Below, piece by piece: positions 1 to 4,510 of a DNA stretch of 10,073 nucleotides. The notes beneath the pieces were generated by a model that ran no database searches, was not told where the DNA came from, and saw nothing but the letters and a program-made list of their open reading frames with translations. Source of the DNA: Planctomycetota bacterium (GTDB lineage Bacteria; Planctomycetota; Planctomycetia; Pirellulales; Thermoguttaceae); NCBI GenBank assembly GCA_021784975.1, contig JAJYGU010000289.1, positions 1-10,073 on the forward strand. The letters are read 5' to 3'. Position 1 is the stretch's first letter; each line of letters starts with the position of its first letter. Made by a program: the position numbers and the translations under genes.

Positions 1-3000
1 CACGAAAGCCGTCGCAGGCAACTGCGGAACCCTTCGCCCGCGGGCAGTGTTTGCCGAAAACGGTAATCTTTAGCTCGTGCCGGCCGGCGTTGGGGAATGT
101 CTTGCGATAGACGCACACGCCCCAAATGTCGTCGGCCGAATAGGTGTCGATGGCTTCCGCCGGACCGCCGTCGAGGCTCACGGTTGCCGCGCCGGCCATA
201 GGGCCGAGTTTCGAGAACCAGAGGACCTCTTTGCCCTCGAAACTGAGCGAGGCGGTCGCCCCAGGTTCGTTCGAGCTGGTTAGGGTTCCGGCGTAGGCAG
301 GTTGCAGGCCGGTCTGTCGCTGCCAGGAGCCGGTGTATTTTAGGACTGCGGCACTTCTAAAGGGGACAGTCCCATTTTCGTCGGACGAAGATTGGGGCAG
401 TCCCCTGCGATCCAAGGGGACAGTCCCAATTTCGTCGGACGAAATTTGGGACAGTCCCCGGTGCGCAGAAGGGGAGAGTCCCATTTTTGCGGCCGACCAC
501 GCCCCGCGTGGTGCCCGCCGCGAAAATTGGGACAGTCCCCCGGTCTGTGCATCATCGACAATCAGTGACGGTTGAGCCGCTGGGCCGGCAGCGGTAACAG
601 GCGGCGACACGTTGCCGGCGCCGTCCACTGCGCGAATTTCGTACTTGGCCGCCAGGTCCGCCCCCGCCGAATGGTCGAAATAGTAAAAACCCTTGGCCAC
701 GCGATCGATGGCTACACCGTTGCGGAATATCTCGTAGTACGAGATCCAATTGTTGTCGTGGCCCGGCCGCCAGGTGAGCTCGATGCCGGGATAGCCCATG
801 TTTTCGGCCGCCGCCTTGGTGACGCTGCTCGGAGCGATGGGCGGCTCTTTGTCGAGCTTGCTGCCGGGGTGGAGGGGCAGATTCAGGTAGATCAGTTCGC
901 CCGGCGGCATTTTTTGCAGGTGGATCCCGCGCTCCATCAAATCGGCCCCGGAGCGATCTTGCACAGCGTCGGATTCCTGGAAGGTGACGGTGTAGCTCTC
1001 GGCCGGCAGCAGCCCTTTAGGCCTGATGGTGACCGGGCCGGGCGCGGGCCGCTTGGGGATAATGATGCCGCGGTGGCGGTCGCCGCTGAGGCGTTGGAAG
1101 TACATGGTCGGATCGTCGCCCGCCACCAGCGGCCGATAGACCTTCACCCAACGGCCCACCACTTTCTGTGCGTGCAGGTAGTGATAGATGTCGATCAACT
1201 GGCGGAGCCCTTCGAGTTTAGCTTGATCCCAGGTGTCGCCGGTCATGTCGAAATTGATGCACAGCAGCCCGCGCCAGGTCGCCTTGTCATAGTGGGCGGG
1301 ATTCCAAATATCCGGAATATCGCTGGTCTTGTCGGGCGGCAGCAGCAGTGAGGCATAATAGTTGCGGATGATGCCCACCGCGCCGTCGCTGAAGGAAACG
1401 GTCGAGGCATAGCGGGCGTAGTCGTAGCCGGCGTTGTTGCCCCCGCCGTTAACCGCCTGAAACGCGCTGCCGGGATATTTGTCCAAAAAGCCGCGGATGA
1501 CCTGCCGCAGGCCGGCGTCCTGGCCCAGAAGCGGCGTGTCGTCGCCGCCGCGCGGGCAGGTGGGCGTGCTGTCGTTCCGCCACTCGAAATCGCCCCAGCG
1601 AGCGTGGAAGTCGTCGAGCTGCCGCAGCATGTGCTCGACCACCGCCGGCTGCGACATGTCGAGCGTTGAACCGATCAGCCACTCGGGATGTTGCCGGGCC
1701 ACCTTCGATCGCAGGTCGACCGTGTAGAGAAAGGCGTAGATCAACTGTCCCATGCCAGATTTGCGGAGGTAGTCGCCGGTGGCTCGGAAATCGGGGCCGT
1801 TCCAATCGCCGGCCCGATCCCACCAGCCCCAGTCGCGATGGTAGACGTCCGCGCCGATGCGGCGCATCAGGTCGGCGACGCGAAACACCTTGCGGAAGGT
1901 GCTCGCCAGGTCGGGGTTGCCGCCGGTCCACTCCACGCCGGGCTGGCCCCAGCCGGTGCCGTTCATCCAGTAGCCGAGCACGCGGATGGCGGGAAACCAG
2001 GGCTCGCGGGTGTAGTCCCAAAGATAGCGATACTGCCAATCGAGCACCTCGTTGCCGGCGTCGTCCAAGTCGCCCACAAAAAGGCCGACGAACGCCTTCG
2101 GAGTGGTGACGGACTGGCCCGGTGCAAGGCTTTGGCGGTGGCCGGCCACCCTCAGCCGCGCGGTCACGGCCCCGCCCGGCGTCCGTTGGAACGACGCCGC
2201 CCAATGGCCGAAATAGTCCCAGCCGATCACCATGCCGCTGTGTGAGTCTTTGGCCATCAAGGCGTACCAGGGGGCGTAGCTGGTGGTGCCCATGCGGAAA
2301 CCGTAGCCGCCGCTTCCGCCGGATTGGTTGCCGGTGTTGCACACGGCGGCCGTGACGCGGATATGCCCGGCCTTCGGCGCTGTCCACACGCGTGCGGCGT
2401 CCTGGTTCACGTCGGGATGCTGATGGCCGGGGCCGACAAAGGGCGTGCCGGTGATGTTGTCCTTTTGCTTGCGCCATTGTTGGTGCTCGGGGTAGTAGAC
2501 CAGATCGACGTAGTTGCCGCCTTGAAGGTACTGATACCGCCAGCCGCTGCGGCCTTGCCGGTCGCTGAACTCGCGCGAGGCCAGGTGCGTCTCGCCGTCG
2601 TCGTACTTGATCGTGGGGTCGAAGGCGGTGGTGTCGAAGCCGATGTTGCCGTTCATGTTGACCAGGAATACGAGCTTGTCGCCGGCGGCCACCGTCAGCT
2701 CAAAATCCGCCTTCGCGGTGACGGTCGCATTGGGTAGGTATTGCCAGCCGCGGGCCGGCCAGACCTGCTGGCCGTTGTGCAGCACCTTGGCGTTGATGCC
2801 GTCGCCGGGAAACACCGGCGGCCCGCCGGGAAACGGGTCGTAGGAATCGAACGTCCGCGGCTTGGTCGCACTGAGCTTCTCGGTCTTCAACATCCACGAA
2901 CCCGGCTGGTTCTCGCCGCCGGTCATCCAGAGGAAGTCGAGCTGTTGGGGATCGCCTGGGGAGACCGTTTCGCTAAGAAACCCCGGTTCCATGATCTTGA

Positions 3001-3436
3001 TGGGTCGGTCGCCGACATTGGCGAACGTGGCCCATTGGCGAACGATGCTCGTGCCGGGATAGACCACATAGCTCTTCGTGACCCGCAAGGGCTTCTGCTC
3101 AACCACGAGGTCCAACTGCAATTCGCCTTGCTTGAGCTTCGTCTGCCGGGCACGGATCAGCTTCCAGCGGCCGGTGGCGGCGGTGACGGGCTGCTGGGCG
3201 CCGTCGAGGCCGACGAAGAACTCGACCGAAGGGGCGTCGGGGCGGATGAGATCCCGTCCCGTGACCTTGTTCTTGAGACTCTTTAACAGCAACTTGCCAT
3301 CCTCCAGGGCGATCACCCGCTCGGTGGTGGCCGTCCCCAGAGTCCAGCGATTTCCTTGGTCCTTAATGTAGCCTTCGTCGGCCAAGGCGGCGGTGGCGAC
3401 AAGCAAGAACAAGCACAAGAGAGCACGGGATTTCAT
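1..3436 (-). CDS. Secreted GH36/alpha-galactosidase-like glycoside hydrolase with FN3-like and C-terminal carbohydrate-binding-like domains (3' end outside window)
   Basis: One uninterrupted frame runs from the ATG at 3436 to the left edge: at least 1145 residues with no stop. Residues 1-19 form a signal peptide (MKSR, then a Leu/Ala-rich core ending ATAALA), so the enzyme should be exported. A beta-rich N-terminal region is followed by a TIM-barrel-like part (about 490-730) with clan GH-D landmarks: DWGWWD (535-540), GDWN, a HPEW segment, a stretch beginning LDMSQPAVVEHML, DFEWRND (616-622) and FSDGA with D684. In GH36 these places hold the substrate-binding Asp/Trp, the nucleophile (K-W-D type) and the acid/base Asp (SD). 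The nucleophile site is atypical here, so activity is uncertain. An FN3-like domain (about 865-946, from PPIAP) follows, then a repeat-encoded linker (about 966-1025) and a galactose-binding-like beta-sandwich (about 1030-1145, starting KYTGSW). The likely substrate is an alpha-galactoside or related polysaccharide. The start is supported by GAGGAG seven bases upstream. The exact GH family is inferred from motifs only. Confidence 0.8.
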   Translation of the reverse strand, partial: MKSRALLCLFLLVATAALADEGYIKDQGNRWTLGTATTERVIALEDGKLLLKSLKNKVTGRDLIRPDAPSVEFFVGLDGAQQPVTAATGRWKLIRARQTKLKQGELQLDLVVEQKPLRVTKSYVVYPGTSIVRQWATFANVGDRPIKIMEPGFLSETVSPGDPQQLDFLWMTGGENQPGSWMLKTEKLSATKPRTFDSYDPFPGGPPVFPGDGINAKVLHNGQQVWPARGWQYLPNATVTAKADFELTVAAGDKLVFLVNMNGNIGFDTTAFDPTIKYDDGETHLASREFSDRQGRSGWRYQYLQGGNYVDLVYYPEHQQWRKQKDNITGTPFVGPGHQHPDVNQDAARVWTAPKAGHIRVTAAVCNTGNQSGGSGGYGFRMGTTSYAPWYALMAKDSHSGMVIGWDYFGHWAASFQRTPGGAVTARLRVAGHRQSLAPGQSVTTPKAFVGLFVGDLDDAGNEVLDWQYRYLWDYTREPWFPAIRVLGYWMNGTGWGQPGVEWTGGNPDLASTFRKVFRVADLMRRIGADVYHRDWGWWDRAGDWNGPDFRATGDYLRKSGMGQLIYAFLYTVDLRSKVARQHPEWLIGSTLDMSQPAVVEHMLRQLDDFHARWGDFEWRNDSTPTCPRGGDDTPLLGQDAGLRQVIRGFLDKYPGSAFQAVNGGGNNAGYDYARYASTVSFSDGAVGIIRNYYASLLLPPDKTSDIPDIWNPAHYDKATWRGLLCINFDMTGDTWDQAKLEGLRQLIDIYHYLHAQKVVGRWVKVYRPLVAGDDPTMYFQRLSGDRHRGIIIPKRPAPGPVTIRPKGLLPAESYTVTFQESDAVQDRSGADLMERGIHLQKMPPGELIYLNLPLHPGSKLDKEPPIAPSSVTKAAAENMGYPGIELTWRPGHDNNWISYYEIFRNGVAIDRVAKGFYYFDHSAGADLAAKYEIRAVDGAGNVSPPVTAAGPAAQPSLIVDDAQTGGLSQFSRRAPRGAWSAAKMGLSPSAHRGLSQISSDEIGTVPLDRRGLPQSSSDENGTVPFRSAAVLKYTGSWQRQTGLQPAYAGTLTSSNEPGATASLSFEGKEVLWFSKLGPMAGAATVSLDGGPAEAIDTYSADDIWGVCVYRKTFPNAGRHELKITVFGKHCPRAKGSAVACDGFR
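362..405. repeat. GGGGACAGTCCC-type palindromic repeat, unit 1
   Basis: This 44-bp imperfect palindrome has a left arm beginning GGGGACAGTCCCATTTTCGT and a right arm ending ATTGGGGCAGTCCCC, meeting at TCGGACGA. It lies inside the glycoside hydrolase gene and is read in frame as linker peptide. Ten bases separate it from unit 2. The short terminal core GGGGAC(A/T)GTCCC is itself nearly self-complementary. Confidence 0.85.
416..459. repeat. GGGGACAGTCCC-type palindromic repeat, unit 2
   Basis: This is a second 44-bp copy, the most symmetric of the three. GGGGACAGTCCCAATTTCGT faces its near-exact complement ending AATTTGGGACAGTCCCC around a TCGGACGA centre. It differs from unit 1 at a few arm positions, so the copies have diverged. 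An 11-base spacer follows. Confidence 0.85.
471..540. repeat. GGGGACAGTCCC-type palindromic repeat, unit 3, with a longer nested hairpin
   Basis: This 70-bp unit keeps the outer arms (GGGGAGAGTCCCATTTT on the left, AAAATTGGGACAGTCCCC on the right), but its short centre is replaced by a larger structure. That structure has TTTTTGCGG (484-492) against CCGCGAAAA (518-526), and inside them CCACGC-CCC-GCGTGG (497-511). It is a longer variant of the same family, and it too is read in frame in the glycoside hydrolase gene. Confidence 0.8.
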
Positions 3437-3442
3437 ATTTGG

Positions 3443-3448
3443 CTCCTC
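3443..3448 (-). promoter_or_regulatory. Shine-Dalgarno site of the glycoside hydrolase gene
   Basis: The minus strand reads GAGGAG six to seven bases before the ATG at 3436. This good match to the anti-SD sequence fixes the start, which also gives a clean signal peptide. Confidence 0.7.
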
Positions 3449-3568
3449 GGAAAGATGGCGTTTTCGCTTTCCATTACGGATGTGGGGCACACACCGAGCG
3501 CACGGCGGGCTACGTAACGCAGGACGCGATCATCAGGCCGGCGCGCGGCTGAACTACGCCGGAACCCT

Positions 3569-3586
3569 ACGCCCGTTTACGGGCGT
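3569..3586. repeat. RAYT-flanking hairpin A
   Basis: A perfect 7-bp stem, ACGCCCG / CGGGCGT, encloses a TTTA loop. It is the outermost clear hairpin downstream of the transposase gene. Confidence 0.75.
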
Positions 3587-3588
3587 TG

Positions 3589-3602
3589 CCGCCGACAGGC
3601 GG
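3589..3602. repeat. RAYT-flanking hairpin B
   Basis: A 5-bp stem, CCGCC / GGCGG, encloses a GACA loop and can be extended by a G-T pair. The same stem with a TAC loop recurs at 4195-4207 on the other side of the transposase gene. Confidence 0.6.
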
Positions 3603-3607
3603 TATTC

Positions 3608-3629
3608 GGCCCGGCATTCATGCCGGGTC
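3608..3629. repeat. RAYT-flanking hairpin C
   Basis: A perfect 8-bp core, CCCGGCAT / ATGCCGGG, encloses a TC loop. It can be extended by one wobble and one G-C pair. The stem resembles that at 4169-4187 (CCCGGCGT / ACGCCGGG). Confidence 0.75.
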
Positions 3630-3656
3630 AGGCCAATTCCGCATTGCTGTCGTGTC

Positions 3657-3674
3657 AACCCCGTTTACGGGGTT
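3657..3674. repeat. RAYT-flanking hairpin D, overlapping the transposase stop codon
   Basis: A perfect 7-bp stem, AACCCCG / CGGGGTT, encloses a TTTA loop, the same loop as hairpin A. The TAA stop of the transposase (3665-3667) lies in this loop and its last two sense codons lie in the stem. Confidence 0.75.
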
Positions 3675-4114
3675 CCTTTCGTTTCGGCCACCACCTCTGT
3701 TATGCGTTCCAGCCGATCATGCACGCGGCTCCGCGTGTGATGCTCCCGCTGATTCTGAATGTATTCCCTAACCCACTCCAAATCGCCCGTTCCGAAGCTC
3801 ACGACGCCGTAGCCCGCCTGCCATTGTAATTGCTTTCCGCGCTGAGCAAGTGGCTTATTGACGTCGTGACATGACGCTCCCTTCAATTGCCCGATGAACT
3901 CGCTAATCACTCGGGTAGGCGGAACGCTCACCGCAAGATGTGTGTGCGTCTCGGTGCCACCGATTGCGTGAAGGAATGCGCCGGCCGTGTCAATGATCCG
4001 CTGGCGTATGCTACGATAAGCGACCTGTTGCACTGGCAGCGTCAGCATCGGCAAGCTGTCCTTGATGTGCCACGTGATATGCAGATTGATTTCGCTGTAA
4101 TAATTGTGGCTCAT
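3665..4114 (-). CDS. REP-associated tyrosine transposase (Y1_Tnp, IS200-like HUH family)
   Basis: This 149-residue protein has the single-domain architecture of Y1 transposases, which cut and join single-stranded DNA at hairpins. The HUH metal-binding motif is His57-Thr-His59 inside GGTETHTHLAV. The catalytic tyrosine is Tyr118 in VREYIQNQREHH, preceded by the family-typical WQAGYGVVSF. The N-terminal NLHITWHIKD strand also fits. Length is normal for the family and both catalytic motifs are intact, so it may be active. No good Shine-Dalgarno precedes the ATG at 4114 (the upstream minus-strand sequence is pyrimidine-rich), which fits the low expression usual for transposases. The stop codon is in hairpin D. 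The gene has no visible operon partner: the upstream hicB-like gene ends 133 bases away, with four hairpins between. Confidence 0.9.
   Translation of the reverse strand: MSHNYYSEINLHITWHIKDSLPMLTLPVQQVAYRSIRQRIIDTAGAFLHAIGGTETHTHLAVSVPPTRVISEFIGQLKGASCHDVNKPLAQRGKQLQWQAGYGVVSFGTGDLEWVREYIQNQREHHTRSRVHDRLERITEVVAETKGTP
3722..3737. repeat. Hairpin inside the 3' coding part of the transposase gene
   Basis: CACGCGG / CCGCGTG pairs around a 2-base centre (or a 6-bp stem with a 4-base loop). It encodes the segment just after the catalytic tyrosine helix. Its size and GC-rich stem resemble the intergenic hairpins, but the loop differs. Confidence 0.5.
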
Positions 4115-4122
4115 CGGACAGG

Positions 4123-4141
4123 AGGCCCGTCAAACGGGCCT
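4123..4141. repeat. RAYT-flanking hairpin E
   Basis: A perfect 8-bp stem, AGGCCCGT / ACGGGCCT, encloses a CAA loop. It lies 8 bases upstream of the transposase ATG, where it could occlude ribosome access or serve as the transposase's own binding site. Confidence 0.75.
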
Positions 4142-4168
4142 GACATTCAATTTGTTGCCGCCTCTCAA

Positions 4169-4187
4169 CCCGGCGTAAAACGCCGGG
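4169..4187. repeat. RAYT-flanking hairpin F
   Basis: A perfect 8-bp stem, CCCGGCGT / ACGCCGGG, encloses an AAA loop. Compared with hairpin C, both arms change together so that pairing is kept. Confidence 0.75.
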
Positions 4188-4194
4188 CCTCGCA

Positions 4195-4207
4195 CCGCCT
4201 ACGGCGG
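4195..4207. repeat. RAYT-flanking hairpin G
   Basis: A 5-bp stem, CCGCC / GGCGG, encloses a TAC loop. It is the counterpart of hairpin B. Confidence 0.55.
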
Positions 4208-4210
4208 AAA

Positions 4211-4226
4211 GGGCCGTGAACGGCCC
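4211..4226. terminator. RAYT-flanking hairpin H, possible weak terminator of the hicB-like gene
   Basis: A perfect 7-bp stem, GGGCCGT / ACGGCCC, encloses a 2-base centre. On the minus strand it lies 21 bases after the stop of the HicB-like gene and is followed by only three T residues. It could therefore slow or end transcription, but it is weak as an intrinsic terminator. Its main identity is probably as part of the hairpin array. Confidence 0.45.
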
Positions 4227-4247
4227 TACGAAACCTCCACCGGTAGT

Positions 4248-4460
4248 TCACGCATACAACAAGCGCCCTTTGGGTTGAGGGATAGGACGACCCAGCCCCC
4301 TGGCAGTTTCGATCCATTCTTCGATGATACGCTGGGCATTGGCGAGGGCTTCCTGATACGTCTTGCCATCAGCCATACAGCCGGCAAGCTCGGGAACCTC
4401 GGCGATGTAGGCGTCGTCTTCGGAGCTCCAATAGAGGATGATCTCGTATTTGCTTTCCAT
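4248..4460 (-). CDS. HicB-like orphan antitoxin
   Basis: This 70-residue acidic protein has the HicB partial RNase H-like fold signature: a first strand YEIILYWSSEDDAYIAEVPEL, then AGCMADGKTYQEALANAQ and a helix IIEEWIETARGLG, ending in a PIPQPKGR tail. In complete systems such proteins neutralise the HicA mRNA interferase. No HicA-like frame is present on either side: gltX lies 50 bases upstream and the hairpin array lies downstream. It also lacks the C-terminal DNA-binding domain of longer HicB proteins. It is therefore an orphan, possibly a stand-alone regulator or a remnant. No strong Shine-Dalgarno is seen. A TACAAT hexamer 12 bases before the ATG on the minus strand could be a -10 element of a short-leader transcript, but no good -35 accompanies it. 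Confidence 0.8.
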   Translation of the reverse strand: MESKYEIILYWSSEDDAYIAEVPELAGCMADGKTYQEALANAQRIIEEWIETARGLGRPIPQPKGRLLYA

Positions 4461-4510
4461 GTCAGGCTATTGTATCGTTGGGCCCGCTTCCCGCAATTGC
4501 CTGCGGTGCC

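Larger units (their letters stand above)
3437..3664. other. Intergenic region between transposase and glycoside hydrolase genes, rich in hairpins
   Basis: No convincing gene lies here. The half next to the hydrolase start (3437-3537) holds its leader and presumably its promoter, but I see no clear -35/-10 pair on the minus strand. The other half is occupied by the short inverted repeats listed separately, plus a looser pair CCGGCG (3538-3543) and CGCCGG (3557-3562). The small frames across this stretch lack recognisable protein features. Confidence 0.6.
3569..4226. mobile_element. REP-associated tyrosine transposase (RAYT) cassette with flanking hairpin arrays
   Basis: A Y1 HUH transposase gene sits between two clusters of small hairpins: four at 3569-3674 and four at 4123-4226. 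This is the layout expected of RAYT loci, where palindromes next to the gene are the transposase's DNA targets. No long terminal inverted repeats and no target-site duplication are visible, consistent with an IS200/REP-type rather than a DDE element. The limits given are those of the outermost clear hairpins, not proven cleavage sites. Confidence 0.6.

Noticed and set aside
362..540. Possible CRISPR array
   Set aside because: Spacers are only 10-11 bases, units vary in length from 44 to 70 bases, and no cas gene is nearby. The repeats are long imperfect palindromes inside a coding frame.
333..575. Small open frames on both strands across the repeat cluster
   Set aside because: They are the stop-free palindromic repeats read in other frames. 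The frame continuous with the glycoside hydrolase explains the region.
572..1351. 259-codon plus-strand open frame
   Set aside because: It is an antisense shadow of the hydrolase gene, produced by GC-rich codon use, with no recognisable motif.
1449..2477. 342-codon minus-strand open frame in another phase
   Set aside because: It has the Arg/Pro/Gly-rich composition typical of an out-of-phase high-GC reading, and it overlaps the hydrolase frame that carries family motifs.
1..3436. Pseudogene or frameshift in the hydrolase gene caused by the repeats
   Set aside because: Reading the frame through 540-362 shows no stop, and the C-terminal carbohydrate-binding-like domain resumes in the same frame.
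3437..3568. Small protein-coding gene or RNA gene
   Set aside because: The open frames are short, without a start context or familiar motif, and no tRNA-like cloverleaf is seen.
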